Source: Bin87 sp963663945 (GTDB lineage: Bacteria > Chloroflexota > Dehalococcoidia > Lucifugimonadales > UBA3495). Taken from it: a stretch of 64,000 bases of DNA. Where the stretch lies: positions 2,046,001 to 2,110,000 of the forward strand of contig OY760687.1 in assembly GCA_963663945.1 (NCBI GenBank), written 5' to 3'. The position numbers were made by a program, and so were the translations under genes. The number at the start of each line of letters is the position of its first letter. Position 1 is the stretch's first letter. The notes beneath the pieces were generated by a model. It ran no database searches, had not been told where the DNA came from, and was given only the letters and a program-made list of their open reading frames with translations. Shown one piece after another: positions 9,660 to 17,708 of the stretch.

Positions 9660-10523
9660 CTATCTCAGCAGGCGATCGCCGCACTGGATGCAGTACATTG
9701 CATCGCTGCGGTTGTGGTGACCGCAGTTGCTGCAGATCAAGTTTCCGGTGCGGGTTGATGCTCCGAGTACGGGCACGCCACAGAAGCGGCAGTAACGGCT
9801 GATGATAGTAATTTGCCCTCCGCAGTTTTCGCATTCGATCTGTGGGTAGTTGCGTCTAAAGCGAAACGGCGACGAGCGCCGGGCCCACGTGAAACGAGCG
9901 ACGGTCCATGAGATGCCTGACAGCACCAGGAAGACGGCGCCCGGAACGAACGCGAAGACCGCGATGTTAAAGAATCCGTGGGCAATGGCTCCGCCGGCTA
10001 TGCCCGCGAGAGTTTGCCACGCACGGCGACGACCTGTCCTGACCTCCTCCCCCAAGGCGTATCCCCAGACGGCTCCGAAAACCACATGGGCGGCAGTGCT
10101 CAGGGGCGCTCGTACTATCATGACTGCCGGGCCGAACTGCAGGATATACAAAAGATTTTCCAGTGACGCGAAGCCAAGGCTGGCGGCAGTGCTATGGACC
10201 AGACCGTCCCCGGGCTCGTCAAAGTACGAAGAACGATACGCGAGCAGCCTGACCGCCAGGAATTTGCAAGTTTCCTCGGCGGGACCGACCACGAACAGCA
10301 TACCCGACGCGACGGACGCGAGGTTGGCGGAGTCGTCAAGGATGCTATCGTCGACGAAGATCGCGTTGATTATGCCGGCGGGTATTGTCGACACCATGCC
10401 GAGCAGGAAGGTTTGAACGAGCAGGCGTCGCGGGCCGGGTCGGTAAACGGCCCGCCTAATGAAGAACCAGGACCAAAAGATCCCGGGCGCGAAGGCCAGG
10501 AGGGGGAACGTCAAAGGCTCCAA
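9660..10523 (-). CDS. PrsW-like intramembrane metalloprotease with two C-terminal zinc ribbons
   Basis: A 287-aa polytopic membrane protein. GPAEETCKFLAVR (EExxK), FASLENLLYI (FxxxEN) and STAAHVVFG plus AHGFFNIAVF (zinc-binding His) are the PrsW/CAAX-like glutamic metalloprotease motifs, at roughly residues 79-190. PrsW cleaves membrane anti-sigma factors in Bacillus. The C-terminus adds two treble-clef ribbons, CENCGGQ...YCRFCG and CSNCGHH...YCIQCG (residues ~228-283), which are presumably cytoplasmic. It is the second gene of an operon, 9 bp after the XRE-ribbon-RDD gene. The shared ribbon style suggests the two products interact or read the same signal. Confidence 0.83.
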   Translation of the reverse strand: MEPLTFPLLAFAPGIFWSWFFIRRAVYRPGPRRLLVQTFLLGMVSTIPAGIINAIFVDDSILDDSANLASVASGMLFVVGPAEETCKFLAVRLLAYRSSYFDEPGDGLVHSTAASLGFASLENLLYILQFGPAVMIVRAPLSTAAHVVFGAVWGYALGEEVRTGRRRAWQTLAGIAGGAIAHGFFNIAVFAFVPGAVFLVLSGISWTVARFTWARRSSPFRFRRNYPQIECENCGGQITIISRYCRFCGVPVLGASTRTGNLICSNCGHHNRSDAMYCIQCGDRLLR

Positions 10524-10532
10524 GCCGGTCGC

Positions 10533-11993
10533 CTACGTTCGAAGGACGATGGTGTCGCAGATGATGTCGTGCAAGCCCCGCTTGTCGGACCTGAAAGCGA
10601 TCATCAGGTATCCAACGCCGAGGATTAGGAACGAGATGCCGCCGGCGAAGTATCGTCCCAGAGCCCGACCAGGGCTAACCTTGCTGCCGTCCGGCCTCAA
10701 AACACGCAAGCCGAATACTCGCTTGCCGACCGTGGTTGCCCAGACTGAAACCCCAATGGTGTAGTACAGGGCGGTCATGACAACCAGCGGTACGTCGACC
10801 CAATGGAGCAAGGAATCGCTTTCAATGTATTCCGGAATCCCTACCCAGATGGCAATCAGGATTAGTTGCGCGGCCGCCAGGATGGTAGCGTCGATCGTTG
10901 CCGCGGCAAACCTGATCCAGAATCCGGCGGGGCTGCCGGTGTAGCGCGGAGCGGGTCTGGCGGCGGGCGCGGTATCGTCCAACGGTAGGCCGCAGTTGAA
11001 GCAGAATATCGATCCTGCCTGGTTGACGGTTCGACAACGCGGGCAGCCCATTGCCTGGTCGGCCGTCAGCCATGCGTCGGTTGCCGGTGTTTCCCGGGTT
11101 GGTGAAAGCGTCGTGGCGGCCGGTTGCGACGGAGCGGCCAGCGGCGGATCCCGTTCTGGGACTGATTCATCAGGCGATGGCTTGGGCCGGTTCGCGCGTT
11201 TAGCGATGGCGGCGCCAATCGTTCTGATGCCGGAAGCGCCGTATATTGCGGAACGCCGGGCGACCCGGGCCGCAAAGATTGCTCCAGTCTTGATTCTGGG
11301 AGCGGAATAACGGGTAACGTCGACGGCCAGGATTTTGAAGTCAGCGGCAACGTCGCGAAAGGTCGGCTCCAATGTGCCGGACGCGGACTGACCCGGTGCG
11401 CCGTCCGCAGAGGACAGGGTGGCGCCGCAGCGATGGCAGAAATTGCTTTGAGGGGGATTGGTAGCCGTGCAATGCTGACAGGGCACCGGCATCGGAACTC
11501 CGCAGTGGTTGCAGAAAGCAGCTCCGTACACAGCGTCGATTTGGCAAGCAGGGCATCGCATGGGCAAGTTAGACCAACGGCTATGCCTTGGCGCAGCCGC
11601 AATTATGGCCGGAGGGCCGGGTGTGTCAAGCGATGGGATCGGGCCGTCGGGGTCTTCCGATTTTCCAGCTTCCCGCGTGGCGGTCTCGAAATCGGCAGCC
11701 AGGCCGCCCATCAGGATCAGGCCGGCAACCTCGGCATCCGGCAATTCCAGGGCCATGCCGAAAATCCGGATCCGTTCCACGCTGGGGCGAACGGATCCGG
11801 CCTCCCAGCGCGAAACGGTGGCGTCGCTGTATCGCACGCCATCGTCGCCGTCGGCCTCCGACGTGCGCTGCAGCAGTTGTTCCTGGGTCAACCCGCGCTG
11901 CCCGTTGTCATCCAGGCAGGACTCCCGGTACGCCCGCATGACGAAACCGACCTGGGCAAATCTGGCGCGTTGCAAGTCCCGATCCGAAACCAT
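10533..11993 (-). CDS. XRE-type HTH, three zinc ribbons and C-terminal RDD membrane domain
   Basis: A 486-aa protein of unusual architecture. Residues ~10-95 look like an XRE/Cro helix-turn-helix (GLTQEQLLQRT, then YSDATVSRWEAGSVRPSVER). Zinc ribbons follow at ~145-165 (CPACQ...CNHCG), ~172-190 (CQHCT...CHRCG) and, after a Pro-rich linker, ~318-336 (CPRCR...CFNCG). Residues ~355-486 form an RDD domain (GFWIRFAAATIDATIL, TVGKRVFGLRVL, FRSDKRGLHDIICDT) with three to four membrane helices. It could be a membrane-tethered regulator that the PrsW-like protease next door releases; this is inference. The ATG at 11993 has GGAGG some 14 bases upstream, a long spacing. Confidence 0.8.
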   Translation of the reverse strand: MVSDRDLQRARFAQVGFVMRAYRESCLDDNGQRGLTQEQLLQRTSEADGDDGVRYSDATVSRWEAGSVRPSVERIRIFGMALELPDAEVAGLILMGGLAADFETATREAGKSEDPDGPIPSLDTPGPPAIIAAAPRHSRWSNLPMRCPACQIDAVYGAAFCNHCGVPMPVPCQHCTATNPPQSNFCHRCGATLSSADGAPGQSASGTLEPTFRDVAADFKILAVDVTRYSAPRIKTGAIFAARVARRSAIYGASGIRTIGAAIAKRANRPKPSPDESVPERDPPLAAPSQPAATTLSPTRETPATDAWLTADQAMGCPRCRTVNQAGSIFCFNCGLPLDDTAPAARPAPRYTGSPAGFWIRFAAATIDATILAAAQLILIAIWVGIPEYIESDSLLHWVDVPLVVMTALYYTIGVSVWATTVGKRVFGLRVLRPDGSKVSPGRALGRYFAGGISFLILGVGYLMIAFRSDKRGLHDIICDTIVLRT

Positions 11994-12308
11994 GGCGATT
12001 TGGACAACCTCCGCAGGAATTGTGCGTGGACACCGACAGGCGGCGACGGCTCCGGGGTATTATCGCGCCGACGCTGCGGGTCGACGATGCCACGGCCGAG
12101 GGGTTCCGGGACCGCCCATCAGTTCCAACGCGCGTTGAGTGGGGCCGCCGCTGCGAGGTTTGAGACGAGCGGCTTCGGCAATCGTCAAAGAACACCGGCA
12201 AGCCGGCGCGGGCACGAACGCGAGCACCGCAAGGACGGCCAGGGGTTCCCGCTGTCGCAGGAACGATGGACTGACTTCGAAAAGGCCCGGTGGCATCACT
12301 GAAGTTGC

Positions 12309-12494
12309 GGGTGACGGGCTCACGCGTACCCACTGCGGTAAATCGTCAGAATCAGGATTTGCGGGATTTTATGATTTGACAGGATTGAGAAAGCTCCGTC
12401 ATGGCACGGTTCCCATCCTGCCAATACCTATATCTTGAAAATCCTGATTCTGACGTTTCCCGCCGCAAACCGGGTACGCGTGAGGGGTGACGGG
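12309..12494. mobile_element. MITE-like element: 166 bp with 13-bp terminal inverted repeats and 10-bp target duplication
   Basis: The left end CTCACGCGTACCC (12319-12331) is the exact reverse complement of the right end GGGTACGCGTGAG (12472-12484). Both sides are flanked by the same 10 bases, GGGTGACGGG (12309-12318 and 12485-12494), which looks like a target-site duplication. Just inside the termini a second perfect 17-bp inverted repeat occurs, CGTCAGAATCAGGATTT (12344-12360) with its complement at 12439-12455. It encodes no protein. It most resembles a non-autonomous miniature transposable element mobilised in trans; perfect ends suggest a recent insertion. Confidence 0.8.
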
Positions 12495-12497
12495 ACA

Positions 12498-12525
12498 TTG
12501 CGAGATGATACAATCGATTTATAAC
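12498..12525 (+). promoter_or_regulatory. Candidate promoter of the GPP34-P450 gene
   Basis: TTGCGA (12498-12503), 16 bases, then TATAAC (12520-12525), a reasonable sigma70-type pair. It begins 4 bp after the right target duplication of the MITE-like element, so the insertion abuts the -35 region. The leader to the ATG at 12627 is about 95 nt. Confidence 0.45.
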
Positions 12526-12626
12526 TTTCGGTCTGATGGTCCCCCGCCGCGGTGGAGGATCAGCGCGCTACAGGCGCGATAATTTCGTCTCGCTTTCATA
12601 ACGGCGACCTGTTTAAGAGGATCAAG

Positions 12627-14633
12627 ATGATAACTTTTGTTGAAGAATTGCTGGTCCTGCTGATTGACGAGGACCGGGGCGACCTGATCAACGTGCCGGA
12701 GCGCACGCTCAACTACACCCTGTCCGGCGCTGCGCTGCTGGAGTTGGCCATGGCCGACCGTATCGATACCGATGCCACGTCGGTGTCCATCGTTGACCCC
12801 ACGTCGCTGGGCGACGACCTGCTGGACCCTATTCTCGCCGACCTGGTCCGGGAGATCGACAGTCGCGCTGAATCCGGCGCTCCCGAGTTCTGGGTGCGCC
12901 GGGTGGCGCAGGACGCCGAAGCGCTGCGCGAGCGGGCCACGGCGCGGCTGGTCTCCCGGGGTATCCTGGAAGTCGACGACGCTGGCCTGCCCTCGCTGTC
13001 CCGGTTCGTGTTTCGCGCCCGCCGTTACTGCGCGGCCCATCAGGCTCAGCAGGAAATCCGCCTGCGATTGATGGGCATTCTCTTCGGCAATGACCTGCCC
13101 GGGCCCCGCGACGCCGCCATCATCAGCCTGGCCAACGCCTGCGGGGTTTTCCAGAGAATGCTTTCCGCCGACGAATACGAGGAGGTCCGCCCGAAGATCG
13201 ATCTTTATGCCCGCCTCGACCGGGTGGGCCGCGCCGTGGCCAACGCCATACAGGTGGTCACCGTCGCCGATTCCCAGGCTCAACGACGCGCCATCCGTAA
13301 ACGGGGAGGCGATTGGCCCAGGGTACCCGGCCTCCCGTTGCTGGGCAACGGGTTGCAGATACGAAAAGGGCTGATCCACCTCATTGCCGAGCAATATCCC
13401 AAACTGGGGCCGGTGTTTGAACTGCAGGCATTCAAGAGCAAGTTTCTGGTCATGGCCGGGCCCGAAGCCAACCTCTTTCTGCTGCGCGAAGGCAAAAACC
13501 ATTTCCGGAGTCGCGATCAATGGCTCGGTCTCCTCGACGAACTGGGTGCGGCTCAATCCGTGGTCAGCATGGACGGAGCCGACCACACGCAATTGCGGAG
13601 CGGCATGCGCCACGGATACTCCCGCGGCTTGATTGAAAACCGACTTGAGGACGCCGTCGCAATCCTCACCGAAGAAATCGACCGGTTGGAGCTTGACCGG
13701 GACCTGCCCGTCTTCAAAACATTCCAACAGATGGTCTCCGAGTTGATCGGCGTGTTGTCCGGTGGGATGTCGTCCCGCGCCTACCACAAAGACCTGGTTA
13801 CTTTTCTCGACGCGCTCATGATGGTGTATCTGATCCGCACCAGCCCACGCATCGGGTTGCTGACGCCGTCAGTCCGGCGCGCCCGTCGACGCTGCCACGC
13901 CTTCTTCGAGGAGGTCCTGGCGGAACACGATCCGGAACGGCGGGGCGGCTGCCCAAACCGCGATCTAGTCGACGACCTGCTGGAAATTCACCGGACCACT
14001 CCGAACCTGATGGCAGAGACCGACATGTGGTTCTCCATATTGAACCCGTTCATCGTCGGGATGCACACCGTGGCCGCCACCGTTTCGTATCTGCTGTATG
14101 CCATCGTCCAGCATCCGGAGGTCCTGGCCCGGGTTCAAGAGGAAGCCGACGGGCTCTTCGCCGATGGTCCGCCCACCGCGGACGGCGTCCGCAACATGAC
14201 CTCCACCCTCCACGCCACCATGGAAACGATGCGACTCCACCCGGTGGTACCGGGGATTACGCGGACGGTCACCAATTCCTTTGATTTCGCCGGGTATCGC
14301 ATTCCCGCCGGCACAACGCTGATGGTTGCCACACCGGTCACCAATCGGCTGCCCGAGTACTTCCCGGACCCGGACCGTTTTGACATTGACCGTTTCTCAC
14401 CGGAGCGGCGTCGCCAGCACGCCCGTCCCGGCATCTTCGCCCCCTTTGGGCTGGGAACGCACAGCTGCCTGGGGCAGGGCTTTACCCAGGTGCTGATACC
14501 GCTGGTCACGGCCGCACTCCTGCATCGCCGCGAAGTCGCCATGACGCCGGGCGGATACCGCCTCAAGTCGAAACATTACCCGCTGCCGAGACCGGATGAC
14601 CGTTTCAGGATGCGGCTGCGCGACCGCTCCTGA
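12627..14633 (+). CDS. GPP34 (GOLPH3-like) - cytochrome P450 fusion protein
   Basis: A 668-aa protein with two domains. Residues 1-~215 match the GPP34/GOLPH3 fold (MITFVEELLVLLIDEDRGDL, NVPERTLNYTLSGAALLELA), known in eukaryotes for phosphoinositide binding at the Golgi and found in bacteria with unclear roles. Residues ~225-660 are a P450: DWPRVPGLPLLGNGL entry segment, I-helix region NPFIVGMHTVAAT, ExxR in ETMRLHP, and heme loop FAPFGLGTHSCLGQGF with the ligand Cys614. The I-helix lacks the usual acidic residue before Thr, so oxygen activation may differ. I start at 12627 (GAGGATC upstream); a GTG at 12552 would add 25 residues. Confidence 0.88.
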   Translation: MITFVEELLVLLIDEDRGDLINVPERTLNYTLSGAALLELAMADRIDTDATSVSIVDPTSLGDDLLDPILADLVREIDSRAESGAPEFWVRRVAQDAEALRERATARLVSRGILEVDDAGLPSLSRFVFRARRYCAAHQAQQEIRLRLMGILFGNDLPGPRDAAIISLANACGVFQRMLSADEYEEVRPKIDLYARLDRVGRAVANAIQVVTVADSQAQRRAIRKRGGDWPRVPGLPLLGNGLQIRKGLIHLIAEQYPKLGPVFELQAFKSKFLVMAGPEANLFLLREGKNHFRSRDQWLGLLDELGAAQSVVSMDGADHTQLRSGMRHGYSRGLIENRLEDAVAILTEEIDRLELDRDLPVFKTFQQMVSELIGVLSGGMSSRAYHKDLVTFLDALMMVYLIRTSPRIGLLTPSVRRARRRCHAFFEEVLAEHDPERRGGCPNRDLVDDLLEIHRTTPNLMAETDMWFSILNPFIVGMHTVAATVSYLLYAIVQHPEVLARVQEEADGLFADGPPTADGVRNMTSTLHATMETMRLHPVVPGITRTVTNSFDFAGYRIPAGTTLMVATPVTNRLPEYFPDPDRFDIDRFSPERRRQHARPGIFAPFGLGTHSCLGQGFTQVLIPLVTAALLHRREVAMTPGGYRLKSKHYPLPRPDDRFRMRLRDRS

Positions 14634-14778
14634 CAGGAACAGTTGGACAGGCCCGTCGACCCGAGAGAGGCGCCGGGGCGGACTGACCAGCCCGCCCAGC
14701 GATGGGGAAGATGGTTCAGCCAAGCCACCCATGGCCTGAGCCGCAGCCTTCCGGATGTTCTCCGACGCCCTCCTGGGC

Positions 14779-16677
14779 CTACTGCGTGAGGTTGGGGGCG
14801 TATTCGAGCGCGGTCAGGTCGCGCGTTTCGGCGTAGTTCAGGTGCTCGGGCCAGGGTTCCGTGTCCCCGCTCAGGGCGAACACCTGGTTCTGGGCATAGA
14901 GGCCGACCGACAGGGCGTTGTCGTACATGAACCTGGCAGCCTCGGCCATAATCGCGTATCGCGCTGCGTTGTCGACGGTGCCCTGGGCTTCCAGCATCAA
15001 GTCCCGAAGGACCGGGTGGTCCACGCCGAAGTTCCAGGCGGTATCGTGATTGAAGGCGCCGGACCACCGGTCCAGGGGGTCAACCGCCACGTGGGTGTGC
15101 TGGTACGCCTGGTTGTACGTCCGCTCCACTATGCTCGGACGGAAGGTCTTGTAGGGCAGGTTCTGCTGGTTGGCCTTGACGCCGATCTGGTCCCACATCT
15201 GGGCGATGGCGGAGGTCACTTCCAGGTAATTCGAGCCGCCCAGGGGCGTGAGAGTGATTTCGAACCCGTCGGGATAGCCGGCCTCGGCCAACAGTTGCCG
15301 GGCTTTCTCCGGATTGAACTCCCATTGCCGGTACTCCGCCGGCAGCTTGTCCAGGTGGAACGACCACGCCGGCAGGGGGTCTGGGATTGCTTCTCCACTC
15401 AGCAGGCTATCCGAGATGGTCTGGCGGTCAATGGCGATGGAAAGAGCCGTTCGCACCTTGGCGGCGTTCTGCCATTCCTCAGATGCGGGGTCCGGGTTGC
15501 CGGAAGTCCAGGGCAAAGTGGGATCGAAGCCGGGGGCCCTTTCGACGTGTTCCGGCGTACGCGAGCCGTCAGCATTGAGCCCCACGTACCAGTTGCCATA
15601 GAAGGCCATGCTCGCGGCGCTGCCGCCGGCTATCTTCAACAGGCTGGTGCCCGGGACGTCTTTGACCGCCGCGATGGAGTCCAGGTTCATCTCCAGCGCG
15701 GTGAGTTGGCCGGTCTGGAAATTGGCAACGCGAGTGGACTCCTCCGGAATGTGCTGCCACACCATTTCGGCGAACTCGGGGGTCTGGCGCCAGTGGTCTT
15801 CGACCGCGGACCACCGGGTGAACTGGTCGCTCTTGTGCTCCTGGAACTCCCACGGACTGGTTCCCGAGATGTTCCGGCTGGCCTCATCGACCCCCACGTC
15901 TTCGAGTTGCAGCTTGCTGATGATGTTGACATGGGGGAAGGCCAGCAGACTGAGGGTGTCGTACTGCGGCGTCCCGGTGTTCAGTTCGATCGTGTACTTG
16001 TCGATGGCCCGGACCCGCCCTTCGTCGATGATGCCGGTAACAACGTTACCCTCCTTGACGTCGCCGCCAACCCCCCAGATCCTGCGGATATGGGCGTTGT
16101 ACCCGACCCGAGAGCTTTTGCCGCCACTGATCATCATGCTCCAGATGACGCCTTCGGCATCCAGTTCACCGTAGCCCTTGTGGAATTGGGCCCCTTCCTG
16201 CAGCTTGAAAGTCCAGGTGGTGTTGTCGGGAGCAACGCTCCATTCCTTGATCAGTCGGGGAACAATCTCCCGGTCTTCGCTCATGTGAACGAGAGTCTCG
16301 GCGGTGGTGAAGCCGTTATGGTGATAGCCGGCTCCTTCAGTGACCGTCGGGAAAACGTGGAAGGGAGGGACCAGGGGCAGTCCGAAGGTCAAAGTCCCTC
16401 TGGGTCCCATCATGGCCGACGTTTCCGGCATGGCCGTGGGTTCGGGGGTTGCGGTCGCCGCGGCCGCTGACCCTGCTGAACTCCCTGAACTCAGGGGCGG
16501 GACGGCAGTGCTCTCTGGCATGGCGGCAGCGGGCGCCTCGGTTGCCGGCGCCGCGGGGGCAGCCGGCGCCGCGGCGGGCGCTTCCCCGGCCGTTCCGCAG
16601 GCTACAGCCACAATCAAGACGAGAGCCAGTGGAGCGAGCGCGAATAGTCGAGGTGATGGGAGCCATTGGTGCCTCAT
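14779..16677 (-). CDS. Family 5 (peptide/nickel-type) ABC transporter substrate-binding lipoprotein, orphan
   Basis: A 632-aa extracytoplasmic lipoprotein: basic N-terminus, hydrophobic core and lipobox VAVAC at ~residues 23-27, then an Ala/Pro/Thr linker to ~residue 75. The rest follows the SBP_bac_5 fold: TTWTFKLQEGAQFHKGYGEL near residue 153, VRTALSIAIDRQTISDSLL, and YPDGFEITLTPLGG. The ligand may be an oligopeptide, glycan fragment or metal chelate. No permease or ATPase gene lies nearby, so it either partners a transporter encoded elsewhere or senses ligand. GGAGG sits 7 bases before the ATG. It is divergent from the selenoprotein genes. Confidence 0.87.
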   Translation of the reverse strand: MRHQWLPSPRLFALAPLALVLIVAVACGTAGEAPAAAPAAPAAPATEAPAAAMPESTAVPPLSSGSSAGSAAAATATPEPTAMPETSAMMGPRGTLTFGLPLVPPFHVFPTVTEGAGYHHNGFTTAETLVHMSEDREIVPRLIKEWSVAPDNTTWTFKLQEGAQFHKGYGELDAEGVIWSMMISGGKSSRVGYNAHIRRIWGVGGDVKEGNVVTGIIDEGRVRAIDKYTIELNTGTPQYDTLSLLAFPHVNIISKLQLEDVGVDEASRNISGTSPWEFQEHKSDQFTRWSAVEDHWRQTPEFAEMVWQHIPEESTRVANFQTGQLTALEMNLDSIAAVKDVPGTSLLKIAGGSAASMAFYGNWYVGLNADGSRTPEHVERAPGFDPTLPWTSGNPDPASEEWQNAAKVRTALSIAIDRQTISDSLLSGEAIPDPLPAWSFHLDKLPAEYRQWEFNPEKARQLLAEAGYPDGFEITLTPLGGSNYLEVTSAIAQMWDQIGVKANQQNLPYKTFRPSIVERTYNQAYQHTHVAVDPLDRWSGAFNHDTAWNFGVDHPVLRDLMLEAQGTVDNAARYAIMAEAARFMYDNALSVGLYAQNQVFALSGDTEPWPEHLNYAETRDLTALEYAPNLTQ

Positions 16678-17017
16678 ATCAGAACCTCCGAGTTCCGGAA
16701 CATTGGGGCGAACACATTTGTTTTACCGTAATTCGTTTCATGTTGTAGTTTGCGCTACGGATTTGGTAAGCATTGCCGGTATCACTGGGCGAATGTGCCC
16801 GCATTTAGACTTCCCTGATTTGTTTAACATAAACAAACAGCCATCCGCAACCGTTCGCCGGGGAATGCGCGGCGAGCCGGGTTCCCGCCGCGCTGCAGCA
16901 GGTAGGAAATAGTTCTCGGTGGTGGAGCGGAGGGGTGCGGGTGTCGCTCCTGATTCTGGTAAAATCCCCGTTGACGCCTAGGGCATACCCGATGGATAGT
17001 CGACGCAAGGCGAGGCG
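16678..17017. other. Divergent intergenic region between the solute-binding protein and selenoprotein genes
   Basis: 340 bp with no gene. It holds the 19-bp palindrome listed separately. An extended -10-like TGGTAAAAT at 16957-16965 lies about 50 bp before the first selenoprotein start, with no clear -35. No terminator is visible. Confidence 0.4.
16819..16837. promoter_or_regulatory. Perfect palindrome, candidate operator
   Basis: TTTGTTTAACATAAACAAA: 8-bp arms around ACA. It is AT-rich in a GC-rich region and lies between divergent genes, as expected for a dimeric regulator site. The regulator is unknown. Confidence 0.4.
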
Positions 17018-17668
17018 ATGAACAAACCGTTCAAACTACGGCTGCTGCTGGGCGCGGTCGCGCTGACTGCGCTGTTGGCGATGGCAGCCTGCGCACCCGC
17101 AGCCGACGACGGCGGGACCGGCATGGCCGGCATGGAGATGGGCTCCATGGCTGCGCCTGAGGGCAGTGGCAACCTGAAGATTGGGGAAGCGAGCCCGCCT
17201 TTCGCCATGATTCTGGCGGACGGTTCCGAAGTTTCATCGGGCGACCTGGCAGCGAGTGGTCGGCCGGCCCACCTATTCTGGTTTGCCACGTGGTGACCCG
17301 AGTGTCGCGCTGAGTTGCAGACGCTCAACCCCATAGCCAGCAAGTTTCCGGAAATCGACTTCTACGTCGTCGCCTACAATGAACCCGCCGAAGTCGTTGA
17401 AGCGTATATTCAAGAGAATGGATACACCGACCTGATCGCCGCGCAACCGGTTGGACCCATGCTGGCCGACCTGGAAATCACGCGCCAGATGGCGATGATG
17501 GCGGTAAACGCGGATGGCGTGATCTACCACCGGCAGTTGATGGGCAGCGCGGACCAGTGGTCGCCGCAATTCACGACGCTCACAGCCGACCCGCACGCTG
17601 TACCTACCAAAACGGAAGTCAAAAAAGAACAGGACCGGCGGCTGATGGACATACAGCTGCCGGCTTGA
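17018..17668 (+). CDS. Selenoprotein: TlpA/redoxin-like lipoprotein with U-P-E-C active site (UGA at 17294-17296 read as Sec)
   Basis: Read through the TGA at codon 93, this is a 216-aa thioredoxin-fold lipoprotein. The signal peptide ends in the lipobox MAAC (Cys25). After a short linker come IGEASPPFAMILADGSEV and HLFWFATW-U-PECRAELQTL. The usual TlpA motif is W-C-P-P-C, so Sec93 replaces the first active-site Cys and Cys96 is the resolving Cys. Downstream sequence stays in frame with normal redoxin strands (IDFYVVAYNEP, GVIYHRQL) to a TGA at 17668. It probably reduces or isomerises disulfides, or removes peroxides, outside the membrane. The adjacent paralogue has TGA at the identical site, and selA lies 11 kb away. 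A stop-truncated 92-aa product is the alternative but leaves the domain without an active site. Confidence 0.88.
17300..17326 (+). promoter_or_regulatory. Candidate bacterial SECIS hairpin after the Sec codon
   Basis: Starting 4 nt after the UGA, GAGTGTC (17300-17306) pairs with GACGCTC (17320-17326) as a 7-bp stem with one G-U. Above it, with A17319 bulged, G-C, C-G and G-U pairs close a 6-nt apical loop CUGAGU. Bacterial SECIS elements sit within the coding sequence directly after UGA and have a bulge and a G-containing loop, so position and shape fit. In the paralogue the equivalent stem is weaker (GTCTG 18261-18265 with CGGAC 18279-18283). Confidence 0.5.
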
Positions 17669-17708
17669 TGACAGTAGGGTTCGGCGTCGTTGACGCCGCA
17701 AGGTGAAA

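Noticed and set aside
17294..17296. TGA as an ordinary stop making a truncated pseudogene
   Set aside because: The paralogue has TGA at the identical active-site position, the downstream frames stay open and alike, and selA is present.
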